Source of the DNA: an uncultured Bacilli bacterium
Lineage (GTDB): Bacteria; Bacillota_I; Bacilli_A; RF39; UBA660
DNA: 64,000 nt
NCBI GenBank assembly: GCA_910585045.1
Contig: CAJUCD010000003.1
Location: 62,001 to 126,000, forward strand
Direction of reading: 5' to 3'
A program made the translations under genes and the position numbers. Positions 1 to 9,233 of the stretch are shown one piece after another; positions within the stretch are counted from its first letter, which is position 1, and each line of letters starts with the position of its first letter. The notes beneath the pieces were generated by a model. That model ran no database searches, was not told the DNA's origin, and saw nothing but the letters and a program-made list of their open reading frames with translations.

Positions 1-69
1 GAAATAGAATGTCTGCATGTAATTAATATTTTTTAATTAAATAGATAATATAAGGTTTGGAGGAAAAAT

Positions 70-392
70 ATGTATAAAAAAATATCAAAAAATGAAAAAA
101 TAACTAGGAAGATTAGTGAAGTACACTCCGCAGATAATTATTTGACAAAAGAAACAACAGAAAATGTAAGTTTAGCGATTACTAGATTAAACGGGAAATT
201 GGATTCTAGTATGCTAACAAATGAAAGAGTTTATTACTTTATTAATGCTGATGTTGATTTATAATAGATAATGAAAAAATTCATTGTGAAACAGGTGATG
301 TATTATATTTAGATAAAGACACTTCATATTCTGCTAGAGGATATTTTGAAGCAATTACTATAAATGTACCTGCATTTGGCGTTATAAAATAG
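70..392 (+). pseudogene. Small cupin-like protein, frameshifted
   Basis: A reading frame with a good GGAGG site starts at 70 and stops at 264 after 64 codons. A second frame, one base out of register, continues without a gap from about 263 to the stop at 390-392. Joined, they give about 107 residues with a beta-strand pattern ending in GDVLYLD and a short C-terminal strand, which resembles a single small cupin barrel. The junction needs one lost base near the end of the first frame. The substrate is unknown, and the cupin call rests on pattern only. A sequencing error would equally restore the gene. Confidence 0.55.
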
Positions 393-780
393 TATTTATG
401 AAAATTATAATTGCAAAAAAACTATGTAATTATTGAAATTTTTATCAGTTTCTATTTTACATTGTTTAAAAGATTGTAGAATTTTGAGCATAAAGTTATT
501 TTATATAGAATTATTAAATATCATCAAATTGGTTCATATAGTTATGTTGGTTATAAAAAATGCCACATTATCCAATGATTAAATCTTAAATATTTGTGTG
601 GTTAAGATAATATTGTTTGCTAGTGTTGATAATGAATTTAATAAATCATAATAATGTGATTAGAGATAAAAATATTTTATATTTCTTTTGTAGTTCAAAT
701 TAACTTGAACTTTTTTTAATTTTTTATTTAAATTTGTATTTGTTAATGTTATAATAGTTGACAAAACTTAAGGTGATATT
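393..780. other. Intergenic region, no gene seen
   Basis: This A/T-rich stretch has no convincing reading frame. Towards its end it holds an inverted repeat (AGTTCAA at 692-698, TTGAACT at 705-711) followed by a T run, which looks like a terminator. A TATAAT box at 750-755 is followed by an AAGGTGAT ribosome site just before the gene at 781. The -35 element is weak. Confidence 0.5.
692..718 (+). terminator. Rho-independent terminator upstream of the 781 gene
   Basis: A 7-bp perfect stem with a 6-base loop is followed by seven T residues. It separates the cupin remnant region from the next transcription unit. Confidence 0.6.
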
Positions 781-1446
781 ATGGAAAAATATTTTTATGC
801 TAATTATATGGATCAAAGAATTATGATTCCAAAGTGCAATGTGGAATTTGAAAATGGATTTGGTAAAGTGGGAGCTTTCGTTTATCTTTATTCAATAGAT
901 GGTGATTTATTAATGATGCCAATATTGGGGGTTGTTGATAAAAACTTTAATGTTGTATTAGATTATAAATTTGCTAGTTTTTATTCTAATATAAATTTTC
1001 TCCCTGGAGGATCAATATTATATGTTATAGATGTAAATGAAGATTTTTATGCACATAATTATAATGTTGCTCTTAGAAAACCAAATGGGGAAGTAAAGTA
1101 TTTGGATGCTAGTGATTATAAAATAGTTGATGATGAATTAATTGTGCTTGAATGTGAAGTTGGAGGGCGAAAAAGATATTGTTTATCTAATGTAGCTATG
1201 GAAGAAACAGCTGATAATCTTTATGATTATATTGATGATTTTGTTTACAAAGAAGAATTTGGATGTGAAGTAGCAGAAGTAGGAATTTTTGTGGTTGAAG
1301 GTTCCGATTCTGTAAATTTTGAAGTATTGACATTTTTTATAAATAAAAATGATGAACAAGTTTCTTCTTATGTGTTTAATGGACAAGTTTTTGATAATAT
1401 GCCTTTAGCAGAAGTAATGGCATTAATTAATAGATGTAGAATTTAG
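781..1446 (+). CDS. Hypothetical protein (221 aa)
   Basis: I do not recognise this protein. It is acidic and soluble-looking, with no signal peptide or membrane segment, and has alternating short strands rich in aromatic and Asp/Glu residues. The start has an AAGGTGAT site 5 bases upstream and its own TATAAT box at 750-755. It opens a run of four same-strand unknown genes to 3789. Base composition and codon use match the housekeeping genes nearby, so there is no sign of recent transfer. Confidence 0.75.
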   Translation: MEKYFYANYMDQRIMIPKCNVEFENGFGKVGAFVYLYSIDGDLLMMPILGVVDKNFNVVLDYKFASFYSNINFLPGGSILYVIDVNEDFYAHNYNVALRKPNGEVKYLDASDYKIVDDELIVLECEVGGRKRYCLSNVAMEETADNLYDYIDDFVYKEEFGCEVAEVGIFVVEGSDSVNFEVLTFFINKNDEQVSSYVFNGQVFDNMPLAEVMALINRCRI

Positions 1447-1481
1447 TATTTTAGAATAATATTTATTAAGTAGGTGGGTTT

Positions 1482-2441
1482 ATGGAAGTAATAATGAAAA
1501 CTTTAGATGACTGGGCAAAACTTTTAACTAAAATAGATGAGCTTAGAAAAGATTATGGTTATAGTATTTTTAGCGATGCTAAGCGTGTTGCTTATGAGTG
1601 TAGTAAAGGTAATGCTTGTGTTAGTAAAGGGATTCTTTTAGTTAATTTATTGTATAATAGTGGAATTAGAGATTTTTTAGTTATTGCTAATTTTATTGAT
1701 AGTATTAAATGTTTTAGTAATTTTGAAGGTATAGTAAATCAAATTCCTAAATTAGCAGAATTATATGGTGTTAATAAATTAGCTTTTATTAACAATTTTG
1801 AAAGTGAAAATATTAAAATTGGAACATATGTTAAGGGTTCAAAATACCGAAAAGTATATACGCCTAGATATGCTCAAGATATTGTGACATTTTTAGATGT
1901 TAATTTAAAAACTAATAGAGATGATGTTATTAAAATAAATAATTTTGATCCTTTTATAGTTGTTGAGGGAGATTTGGAAAGTTCTCAAGATAGTGAGAAG
2001 ATTTATTTTACAGGGAATTTTAATTTTAGATGTGCAACACTCCCTTTAAAAGAGGAAATGAATATTGCTAGTTTAGAAGATGAGAGAGAGTTTATTTTTG
2101 AAAATCTGGTAAGTTATTTACAATATTTACAAATACCTGTAAAATTAGAGATAAGAAATCCTAATCAAGAATATATGAATGAAAATAGTTTTACTATTAG
2201 AAGTGATGGTAATTTATTTAGTTCAAAAGGGGATTTGTTACTAACTTCAGATATTCTAGAAAATGGTAAGGCGGTTTTAGTAAAAAATGCTAGTTTTGTA
2301 TTGTTAGCAGATATTAAAGATGGTGATATCTCTTCAGTTTATTTGATAGTAGATCAGGAATTTTATAATAATATTAAAAATTCTAATATTAGAGAAATGT
2401 TAAAAGCTTTGGTAGCTTTAGAAGATAAAGGTAGAAGATAA
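1482..2441 (+). CDS. Hypothetical protein (319 aa)
   Basis: I do not recognise this protein. It has no membrane segment. It is mixed alpha/beta, with a helical N-terminal region of about 70 residues (K/E/L-rich) and a more beta-like C-terminal half. The start is ATG at 1482 after TAGGTGGG; a second in-frame ATG lies four codons on. It is 35 bases from the preceding gene, so it is probably co-transcribed with it. A terminator begins at its stop codon (2440-2465). Confidence 0.75.
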   Translation: MEVIMKTLDDWAKLLTKIDELRKDYGYSIFSDAKRVAYECSKGNACVSKGILLVNLLYNSGIRDFLVIANFIDSIKCFSNFEGIVNQIPKLAELYGVNKLAFINNFESENIKIGTYVKGSKYRKVYTPRYAQDIVTFLDVNLKTNRDDVIKINNFDPFIVVEGDLESSQDSEKIYFTGNFNFRCATLPLKEEMNIASLEDEREFIFENLVSYLQYLQIPVKLEIRNPNQEYMNENSFTIRSDGNLFSSKGDLLLTSDILENGKAVLVKNASFVLLADIKDGDISSVYLIVDQEFYNNIKNSNIREMLKALVALEDKGRR

Positions 2442-2465
2442 GCAAGTGTGATTCTTGCTTTTTTT
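2440..2465 (+). terminator. Terminator after the 1482 gene
   Basis: AAGCAAG (2440-2446) pairs with CTTGCTT (2454-2460) around a 7-base loop and is followed by a T run. It argues against any start for the next gene upstream of 2465. Confidence 0.75.
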
Positions 2466-2507
2466 AGTGTTTTGATATATAATATGCTACTAAAGCAAGG
2501 GGTTTTT

Positions 2508-3125
2508 ATGAGTTTTAATGATTTTAAGAATGGTTTAAAAGATTATTTGAATCAAAAATATGAATTGTTAGGCAATGAAGCAAGAATTTTAGAAGCAAAA
2601 ATTGTTGATGTGTTATTGTTGCCAGTTAATTCTATTAGATACCAAGATAGTTTGAATTGTCTTAATAGTGATTATAAATTAAATGCAAGAGATGATAGTG
2701 AGATTTTAAATAGCTTTAGAAACTTAATTAGAGCTACTTTAGAAGAAAGAGAAAAACTAATTTCAATTAGACATAGTTTAGACTTTGATTTTAGGATTGG
2801 TATTTCTGATATTCCTTTATTCTTGAAGGAAATGATTGTAGCTTTTAAAGGCGAAGAAATAAATATTGCAAAAATTTTTAAAATGTTATTATTTAATAAA
2901 AGCGATAATTCTTTGTTTCCTTTAATTGAGGAAGAGATGCGTGAAAGATATCGAAATGGTGATTTTGAAAATTTTAAAGAATTAGCTTTAAGCTATTTAG
3001 CTACATATTTTGGTGTTTTAAGTGATAAAGATTTAGAGATTTTTCAAAGAATAATAGAGATTTTATGGGGGTTAGAGGAGAGAATATCTTCTAAAAATGG
3101 TGATAATAATGAATTCTTTAGATAG
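2508..3125 (+). CDS. Hypothetical protein (205 aa)
   Basis: I do not recognise this mostly helical, charged protein, which has no membrane segment. The open frame begins at 2448, but that start would lie inside a terminator, so ATG 2508 after AGCAAGGGG is preferred. A TATAAT-like box sits about 25 bases upstream. Its 3' end overlaps the next gene, which suggests translational coupling with the methyltransferase-like protein. Confidence 0.7.
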   Translation: MSFNDFKNGLKDYLNQKYELLGNEARILEAKIVDVLLLPVNSIRYQDSLNCLNSDYKLNARDDSEILNSFRNLIRATLEEREKLISIRHSLDFDFRIGISDIPLFLKEMIVAFKGEEINIAKIFKMLLFNKSDNSLFPLIEEEMRERYRNGDFENFKELALSYLATYFGVLSDKDLEIFQRIIEILWGLEERISSKNGDNNEFFR

Positions 3126-3789
3126 TATTAAAAGACATGTAAAACTAATGGTATTTTTGCAAAAATATGGTGAAGGATATGGCGAGGAATTTGCTTCAAT
3201 TATAAAAAGTGAATATAAATATTATTTAAGAAATTTGAGATTTGCCAGTGTTTATTTCTATCAGATTTTTAGTTATTTAGATTTTTTTAAAGATAATAAG
3301 GATGTTTATCGAGCTTTATTAGGTAAACTTCAAGATTACTTTTCTTTAGAAAGTAAAATATTAGAAATTGGATGTGGAAGTATTCCAGCTTTTGCAAGAC
3401 TTATAGATGAGGAACAACAAAGTTTAGGTAGTGGCACTATTACAGCTTGTGATGATGCATTAATTACAGATAGTTTAGGAAATATAGAGCTATATAAAAA
3501 GAAGTTAACAGATGAAGATGTTAGTAGATTTGATTTGTTAGTGTCAACTTTTTCTTGTAATGCAACAGATAAGGTTTTAGCAGTCGCAAGAGAAAATAAA
3601 TTACCTTATTTTATGCATCTTTGTTCTTGTAATCATGGATTTTCTAGTATGACAGATTGGCATAATAATATTTATCATCAAGCAAAAATGGATCTTGATC
3701 CTGGAGCGGTTTTAGATTTAGATTCTGTTAACTTAGCTGGAAAAAGTTTTGATTATCCAATTTTAATTAAAACTTATAGGGGTAGGTAA
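3109..3789 (+). CDS. Class I SAM-dependent methyltransferase-like protein
   Basis: The central segment ILEIGCGSIPAF is a typical SAM-binding motif I of Rossmann methyltransferases (around residue 84), and an acidic residue follows the next strand (TACDD). About 80 helical residues precede it. The methyl acceptor is unknown. Two ATG codons four triplets apart are possible (3097 and 3109). The second has GGTGAT directly in front, the form common here, and still overlaps the previous gene by 17 bases. It closes the unknown four-gene cluster. Confidence 0.6.
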   Translation: MNSLDSIKRHVKLMVFLQKYGEGYGEEFASIIKSEYKYYLRNLRFASVYFYQIFSYLDFFKDNKDVYRALLGKLQDYFSLESKILEIGCGSIPAFARLIDEEQQSLGSGTITACDDALITDSLGNIELYKKKLTDEDVSRFDLLVSTFSCNATDKVLAVARENKLPYFMHLCSCNHGFSSMTDWHNNIYHQAKMDLDPGAVLDLDSVNLAGKSFDYPILIKTYRGR

Positions 3790-3799
3790 TTAAAAGTTG

Positions 3800-3828
3800 T
3801 TGATTTTTAGTAATTTATATAATATAAT
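3800..3828 (+). promoter_or_regulatory. Promoter of rpsO
   Basis: TTGATT (3800-3805), a 17-base spacer and TATAAT (3823-3828). A leader of about 80 bases follows before the rpsO start. Confidence 0.7.
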
Positions 3829-3835
3829 GTTAATG

Positions 3836-3915
3836 AAGTTTATATCTCAGTTTAAATTTGCTCCTGAAATTTTTACTTAGATTAAACCGATTATAAATTA
3901 AGAGGAGGATTAAAC
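3836..3915 (+). promoter_or_regulatory. Possible autoregulatory leader of rpsO
   Basis: GTTTAA (3850-3855) can pair with TTAAAC (3882-3887). In the loop, CTCCT (3861-3865) is complementary to AGGAG in the ribosome site (3903-3907), so the leader could fold into a pseudoknot that hides the start. S15 is known to repress its own mRNA through structured leaders in several bacteria. Whether this one does is inference. Confidence 0.4.
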
Positions 3916-4185
3916 ATGGCTGTTACAAAAGAGATGCGTGCTAAATTAGTTAAAGAATTTGGTAAGAATGATAAAGATTGTGGTTCTACAGAAGTACAAA
4001 TTGCTATTCTTACAGCAGAAATTAATGATTTAACAGAGCATTTAAAAGTACATAAACATGACTTTCATTCTAATCGTGGACTTTTAATGAAAGTTGGTAA
4101 AAGAAGAAAATTACTAGCTTATTTAAAGGAAAATGATGTTGTTAGTTATAGAAATGTAATTAGTAAATTGAATTTAAGAAAATAA
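3916..4185 (+). CDS. rpsO: 30S ribosomal protein S15
   Basis: At 89 residues this is the normal length for S15, which binds the central domain of 16S rRNA early in small-subunit assembly. The family signature around GSTEVQIA (residues 24-31), LTEHLK and HSNRGLL is clear. The start follows GAGGAGG. It lies directly upstream of pnp, the classic rpsO-pnp order, with a terminator between them that probably attenuates read-through. Confidence 0.97.
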   Translation: MAVTKEMRAKLVKEFGKNDKDCGSTEVQIAILTAEINDLTEHLKVHKHDFHSNRGLLMKVGKRRKLLAYLKENDVVSYRNVISKLNLRK

Positions 4186-4212
4186 GGCACTAAGATTTTT
4201 AGTGTCTTTTTT
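4186..4212 (+). terminator. rpsO-pnp intergenic terminator
   Basis: An 8-bp stem (GGCACTAA with TTAGTGTC, one G-T pair) and a 5-base loop are followed by six T residues. Confidence 0.8.
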
Positions 4213-4230
4213 AAATAGAAGGGACAATAT

Positions 4231-6402
4231 ATGAAGAAAGTTTTTAAGTTAGATTTTTTAGGAAGAGACTTAGTTGTAGAAACAGGTGAACTTGCTAAAC
4301 AGACAGATGGTGCAGTTTTAGTTCGTTATGGAGATACTGTTGTATTATCTGTTTGTGTAATGGGTAAAGAAGTAGTTGGTCAAGATTTTTTCCCTTTACA
4401 AGTTTTATATCAAGAAAAATTATATTCGGTTGGTAAGATTCCAGGAGGATTTATTAAAAGAGAGGGTAGACCTAGTGATGCTGCTACTTTAGCTGCTAGA
4501 TTAATAGATAGACCTATTAGACCAATGTTTGATGAGGCTTTACGTCAAGAAATACAAGTGGTTAACACTGTATTGTCAGTTGATCCAGATAATTCTCCAG
4601 AAATGGCTGCTTTATTCGGAACAAGTCTTTGTCTTGGCATTTCTAAAATTCCTTTTGATGGGCCTGTATCAGGGGTTATAGTAGGTAAGGTTGGTAAGGA
4701 ATTAGTTATTAATCCAACAGCAGAACAAGTTGATGCTAGTAATTTATCACTTACAGTAGCAGGAACAGAAGATGCTATTTGTATGGTAGAAGCTGGAGCT
4801 CAAGAGTTAAGTGAAAAAGATATGTTAGAAGCATTAATGTTTGGACATGAACAAATAAAGAAATTATGTCAATTTCAAAAGGATATTATTGCTGAAATAG
4901 GAGAAGAAAAAGTAGAATTGCCTAAAGCAGAATTTGATCCAGAAATTAAAAAAGCTGTTGAAGATTTTGCCACTAAAGATATGCTTGCAGCTATTCAAAT
5001 TAAAGATAAATTAGAGAAGTATGCAGCAATTGATGAGGTTAAATTAAGAACAGTAGAGAATTTTACAGAAATTTATGCTGAAGATGAAAATGCTGCTGAT
5101 AAGATTAAACAAGTAGAAAAAATAGTTAATCTAATTGAAGCTGAAGAAGTTCGTAAATTGATAACTGATAAAAAAGTTAGACCAGATGGAAGAGCGATGG
5201 ATGAAATACGACCTTTATCTTGCGAAATAGATTTACTTCCAAGAACTCATGGTTCAGCAGTATTTACAAGAGGCGAAACACAATCTCTTGCTACAACAAC
5301 ATTGGGTGCTATTGGAGAACATCAAATTTTAGATGGCTTAGGATTAGAAGATACTAAAAGATTTATGTTACATTATAACTTCCCTGCTTTTTCAGTTGGA
5401 GAAACTGGAAGATATGGTGCTCCAGGAAGAAGAGAAATTGGTCATGGCGCTTTAGGAGAAAGAGCTCTTGCTCAGGTTATTCCGAGTGAAGAAGAATTTC
5501 CTTATACTATTCGTGTAGTAAGTGAAATATTAGAATCTAATGGAAGTAGTAGTCAAGCTACTATATGTGCAGGATGTCTTAGTTTAATGGCGGCAGGTGT
5601 TCCTATTAAAGCTCCTGTTGCAGGTATTGCTATGGGCTTAATTCAAAATGGTAAAAAATATACTATATTAACAGATATTCAAGGTTTAGAAGACCACATG
5701 GGAGATATGGACTTTAAAGTTGCTGGAACTAGAAAAGGTATTTGTGCTTTACAAATGGATATTAAAATTAAAGGTGTGACAGAAGAAATACTAAAAGAAG
5801 CTTTAGCTCAAGCTAAGAAAGCTCGTATGGAAATACTTGATGTAATGGAAAATTGTATTTCAGAACCACGTAAGAGTTTATCTAAATATGCCCCAAAAAT
5901 TGATACATTTATGATTAATCCTGAAAAAATTAAAGATGTTATTGGTCGTGGTGGAGAAATGATTACAAAAATTATTTTAGAAGCTAGTAATGTTAAAACT
6001 GTTAATGATAAAGATGCAGTTAAAGTAGATTTAGAAGATGATGGAAGAGTCATAATTTATCATACTGATGCTAGTATTATTGCTAAAACAAGGAAAATGA
6101 TTGAAGAAGTAATTAGAGAAGTAGAAGTAAATGCTATTTATACTGGTAAAGTTGTTAAAGTTGAAGATTTTGGCTGTTTTGTGGAATTATGGCCAGGATG
6201 TGAAGGTTTAGTTCATGTATCAGAACTTGATTATAAAAGGGTAGAAAAAACTAAAGATTTAGTAAGTGTTGGCGATAAAATTATGGTTAAAGCAATGGGC
6301 TATGATAATCGTGGGCGTCTAAATCTTTCTCGTAAACAAGCTCTACCAAAGCCAGAAATAAAAGAAGATAAAAAAAAGTCTAATAAAAAAGTAGATGAAT
6401 AA
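4231..6402 (+). CDS. pnp: Polyribonucleotide nucleotidyltransferase (PNPase)
   Basis: This phosphorolytic 3'-5' exoribonuclease of mRNA decay is full length at 723 residues. It has two RNase PH-like cores (FFPLQVLYQEK near 50; THGSAVFTRGETQSL near 340), a linker helical domain, a KH domain (KIKDVIGRGGEMI near 570) and a C-terminal S1 domain (YTGKVVKVEDFGCFVEL near 635). It ends in a lysine-rich tail. It follows rpsO and ends in its own terminator (6402-6437). Confidence 0.97.
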   Translation: MKKVFKLDFLGRDLVVETGELAKQTDGAVLVRYGDTVVLSVCVMGKEVVGQDFFPLQVLYQEKLYSVGKIPGGFIKREGRPSDAATLAARLIDRPIRPMFDEALRQEIQVVNTVLSVDPDNSPEMAALFGTSLCLGISKIPFDGPVSGVIVGKVGKELVINPTAEQVDASNLSLTVAGTEDAICMVEAGAQELSEKDMLEALMFGHEQIKKLCQFQKDIIAEIGEEKVELPKAEFDPEIKKAVEDFATKDMLAAIQIKDKLEKYAAIDEVKLRTVENFTEIYAEDENAADKIKQVEKIVNLIEAEEVRKLITDKKVRPDGRAMDEIRPLSCEIDLLPRTHGSAVFTRGETQSLATTTLGAIGEHQILDGLGLEDTKRFMLHYNFPAFSVGETGRYGAPGRREIGHGALGERALAQVIPSEEEFPYTIRVVSEILESNGSSSQATICAGCLSLMAAGVPIKAPVAGIAMGLIQNGKKYTILTDIQGLEDHMGDMDFKVAGTRKGICALQMDIKIKGVTEEILKEALAQAKKARMEILDVMENCISEPRKSLSKYAPKIDTFMINPEKIKDVIGRGGEMITKIILEASNVKTVNDKDAVKVDLEDDGRVIIYHTDASIIAKTRKMIEEVIREVEVNAIYTGKVVKVEDFGCFVELWPGCEGLVHVSELDYKRVEKTKDLVSVGDKIMVKAMGYDNRGRLNLSRKQALPKPEIKEDKKKSNKKVDE

Positions 6403-6437
6403 GAAAAGGTATTTTAAAAAGAATCTTTTCTTTTTTT
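6402..6437 (+). terminator. Terminator after pnp
   Basis: AGAAAAG (6402-6408) pairs with CTTTTCT (6425-6431) and a T run follows. Confidence 0.7.
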
Positions 6438-6464
6438 ATTTTTAATAATAATATTTTAAGTATT

Positions 6465-6490
6465 TTAAAAGAAGAATTTTAGTTCTTCTT
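6465..6490 (-). terminator. Terminator of the glycosyltransferase gene
   Basis: A perfect 8-bp inverted repeat, AAGAAGAA (6469-6476) and TTCTTCTT (6483-6490), is followed on the minus strand by TTTT. Confidence 0.65.
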
Positions 6491-7676
6491 ATTTGTTAGA
6501 GTTTTTTGCTCTCTTTAATGCATTTTGATAAACTTTTAAAACATTTTTAGCAAAAACCTCTTTAGAATACTTATATATACTTTTCATAGCATTATTAGAT
6601 ATTTCTTTATATAATTTTTGATCTTTTATAATTTTATTTACTAAATCTTGAAATTCAGATTCTGTCTTAAATAAATAGCCATTATAACCATATGTAACCA
6701 TAGATTTAAAACTATCATCTTCTATACATATTATAGGAAGTGAAGCTGATAGTCCTTCAATAATTGTTAATCCTTGAGTTTCCGTAGTTGAAAATGAAGT
6801 CATTATATTAAATAAATTATAATAATATGGAATTAAATTATATAATACTTTACCTGTAAAAATAATATTTTTTGAAATACCTAATTCTTTACTTAACTTT
6901 TTTAAATTTTCTAATTCAGGACCATCGCCAATAATAATTAATTTGATATTTTTATTATCATTAATTAGTTTTTTACTTGCTTTAATTAGTTTATCAAAAC
7001 TTTTTTCTTTAGCAATGCGACCTACGGCTCCAATTATAAAGTCATTAGTTGATATATTATATTGTTTTTTTAATTTATTTACTTCATTTTGAATTTCTTT
7101 GGTTAAGGCAAATTTTTTTGTATCAATTCCAGTTGGAATAACATTAATTTTTTTAGTGATAGCATATTTATTTTGAAATATGTCTTTAATTTTGGTGGTT
7201 GGAACAATTAATTCGTCACAGTTTTTATTAAAGTAACGTTTATTAATTTTAATTAAAGTTTTTTTGACAATGCTAGTAAAATGACCTTTAAAGACGTAGT
7301 GAGCATAATCTTCATATAAAGTATGATATGTATGAATAACAGGGATGTTTAGTTTTTTAGCAATTTTATGTGAGAAAGTTCCCATTGTAAGTTCAGTTTG
7401 AGTGTGAATTATATCAAGGTTCCAACTCTTTATAATCTTAAAAGCTTTTTTAGAAAAAGTATTAGTTAATCGAATAAAAAGTATTCCCGTTTTTATGCCT
7501 GGTATGTATATTATTTTATTTTCTTTATCATATTTAAATTTAAATTCTGCTAAGTTTGTAGTAACAATATAGACAGTATGACCTTCATTTTCCAAAGCGG
7601 TTTTTAGCATGTTTATACTTGTAGTTACACCACTGATATGGGGTTCATATGCATCTGTAAAAATTCCTATTTTCAT
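6489..7676 (-). CDS. GT4-family glycosyltransferase, probably glycolipid-forming
   Basis: At 395 residues it has the two-Rossmann GT-B layout. The N-terminal acceptor domain starts with IGIFTDAYEPHISGV and carries HTYHTLYEDY. The C-terminal donor domain has AVGRIAKEKSFDKLI and the EX7E-type segment around TETQGLTIIEGL. The nearest known group is the 1,2-diacylglycerol 3-glucosyltransferases of Gram-positive bacteria and Acholeplasma, which build membrane glucolipids or lipoteichoic-acid anchors. The exact substrate is inferred. AAGAGGT precedes the start. It diverges from murI. Confidence 0.85.
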   Translation of the reverse strand: MKIGIFTDAYEPHISGVTTSINMLKTALENEGHTVYIVTTNLAEFKFKYDKENKIIYIPGIKTGILFIRLTNTFSKKAFKIIKSWNLDIIHTQTELTMGTFSHKIAKKLNIPVIHTYHTLYEDYAHYVFKGHFTSIVKKTLIKINKRYFNKNCDELIVPTTKIKDIFQNKYAITKKINVIPTGIDTKKFALTKEIQNEVNKLKKQYNISTNDFIIGAVGRIAKEKSFDKLIKASKKLINDNKNIKLIIIGDGPELENLKKLSKELGISKNIIFTGKVLYNLIPYYYNLFNIMTSFSTTETQGLTIIEGLSASLPIICIEDDSFKSMVTYGYNGYLFKTESEFQDLVNKIIKDQKLYKEISNNAMKSIYKYSKEVFAKNVLKVYQNALKRAKNSNK

Positions 7677-7766
7677 ATTTTACCTCTTAGTTTTATTATA
7701 CATTATATTTTCAAATATTAAAACTTTTTTTGAATTAAATGATATAATATTATTGAGGCGATTATT

Positions 7767-8495
7767 ATGATTGGTATATTTGATTCTGGAATAGGCGGAG
7801 TAACAGTATTTAAAGAAATATTAAAAAGTTTACCTAACTATCAATATTTGTATTATAGTGATTCTATTAATAATCCATATGGCGACAAAAATAATGAAGA
7901 ATTAATTAGCATTACAAGAGAAATAGTTAAGTATTTAATTAAACGTGGAGCAAAAATAATAGTTATTGCTTGTAATACTGCTAGTGCAATATGCAAAGAT
8001 GACTTAAGAATAGAGTTTGATATACCAATTATTGCAATAGAACCAGCGATAAAATTAGCTTATGATTTGTCATATGATAAGAAAACTTTAGTGCTTGCAA
8101 CAAAAGGAACTTTGGAATCAAATAAGTTTAGAGAATTATATCAGAAATATAATAATTATAATATGACTATTTATGAATGTGTAGGGTTAGCAGATTTAAT
8201 AGAGAAAAATGAAGAAGATAAAATTAATGAATATTTAATTAATAATATAAAAAAATTTAGGGGAGTAAATAATGTTGTTTTAGGTTGTACACATTATCCT
8301 ATTATAAAAGATAAAATAAAAAGTGCTTTAGGTCAAGTTGATTTTTATGATGGTAGTTTAGGGGTAGTTAAACAGCTGAAAAAAGTTATTATAGCAAATA
8401 ACTTGGAAGAAACTAAACTAGATATTAAGTTTATAGATAGTAGTAATAGTAAAATAAAAGAAGATAGATTTTATGAAATATTAAAAGAGGATTAA
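7767..8495 (+). CDS. murI: Glutamate racemase
   Basis: It converts L- to D-glutamate for peptidoglycan. It starts with MIGIFDSGIGG and has both catalytic cysteines: Cys69 in ACNTAS and Cys174 in GCTHYP. NPYG near residue 38 is also conserved. At 242 residues it is slightly short of the usual 260-270, the C-terminus being compact. A TATAAT box lies at 7743-7748 in the divergent spacer shared with the glycosyltransferase. Confidence 0.95.
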   Translation: MIGIFDSGIGGVTVFKEILKSLPNYQYLYYSDSINNPYGDKNNEELISITREIVKYLIKRGAKIIVIACNTASAICKDDLRIEFDIPIIAIEPAIKLAYDLSYDKKTLVLATKGTLESNKFRELYQKYNNYNMTIYECVGLADLIEKNEEDKINEYLINNIKKFRGVNNVVLGCTHYPIIKDKIKSALGQVDFYDGSLGVVKQLKKVIIANNLEETKLDIKFIDSSNSKIKEDRFYEILKED

Positions 8496-8502
8496 TTAAG
8501 GA

Positions 8503-8961
8503 TTAATTAGAAATTAATTCTTTTAATTTGACTTTTTCGTCTATTCTTCCCATGATATAATCAGCAGAAATATTAAATTCTTTAGCATAAGCTTTTAAAA
8601 AAGAAGTTAAAATTAGTGTTTGACCATTTTCATAGCGAGATATAACACCATTGTCTGTGTTTAGGATTTTAGCAATTTTATCTTGGGTATATTTATTAGT
8701 TTTACGAATACTTTTTAACCTTTCACGATGAGTATTATAATCTATTTCTTTTTGGATATTTTGGTAAGTTTTTTCATTAGTAAGACCTAATGCATAATCT
8801 AGCGATATATTAAAATGATTGCAAAAGTCAATAAGTCTATTTAAAGGAATTATATTAATTTCTGCTTCCCAAACGGAATAAGTACTACGGGTTACTCCCA
8901 GTATACTTGCAATATCATTTTGAGAAAGTTCATATTCTTCTCTTATGTACTTTAAATTCAT
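8503..8961 (-). CDS. Tandem-XRE transcriptional regulator of surface cassette 1
   Basis: This 152-residue protein has two consecutive XRE-type helix-turn-helix domains, residues 3-60 (LSQNDIASILGVTRSTYSVWE) and 81-140 (YTQDKIAKILNTDNGVISRYENG). Each ends in the same FNIS-DY-(A/I)-(L/M)G motif. It is divergent from the lectin-like surface gene at 9234. A homologue with the same double design, divergent from a paralogous surface gene, lies at 53411-53866. By position it probably represses that gene and perhaps itself. The duplicated domain may let one monomer bind two half-sites. Confidence 0.85.
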   Translation of the reverse strand: MNLKYIREEYELSQNDIASILGVTRSTYSVWEAEINIIPLNRLIDFCNHFNISLDYALGLTNEKTYQNIQKEIDYNTHRERLKSIRKTNKYTQDKIAKILNTDNGVISRYENGQTLILTSFLKAYAKEFNISADYIMGRIDEKVKLKELISN

Positions 8962-9233
8962 TTTTTTCGCTCCAAACTCTTAATAATTAAATTGTATCGA
9001 AAAAAGCATATAACAAAATATTTAGCTGCAATATAACATAAAAATATTGAATTTCACTCAATAATATTGTATACTAGAAATATATCATAGAAAGTGGCAA
9101 TTAATTTTTTTGTTAGCTATATTTGAGCTTATTTGTGTAAATGATGATTGTTGACAAGTTTTGATAAGTTTTGTCGAAGCTAATGAAAGTTAAGAAAATA
9201 GTAATTATAATAATTGTGAAAGGGTAGGATATT
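8962..9233 (+). promoter_or_regulatory. Divergent control region of surface cassette 1
   Basis: The spacer is 272 bases. It holds an inverted repeat GACAA...TTGTC (about 9153-9175) overlapping a TTGACA element, and a TATAAT box at 9206-9211 upstream of the 9234 gene. The inverted repeat is a plausible operator for the divergent XRE protein; this is inference. Confidence 0.45.

Noticed and set aside
1183..1386. Minus-strand frame opposite the 781 gene and similar short antisense frames (5808-6053, 52082-52351, 59061-59546)
   Set aside because: All are shadows of well-supported genes with no start signals or family features.
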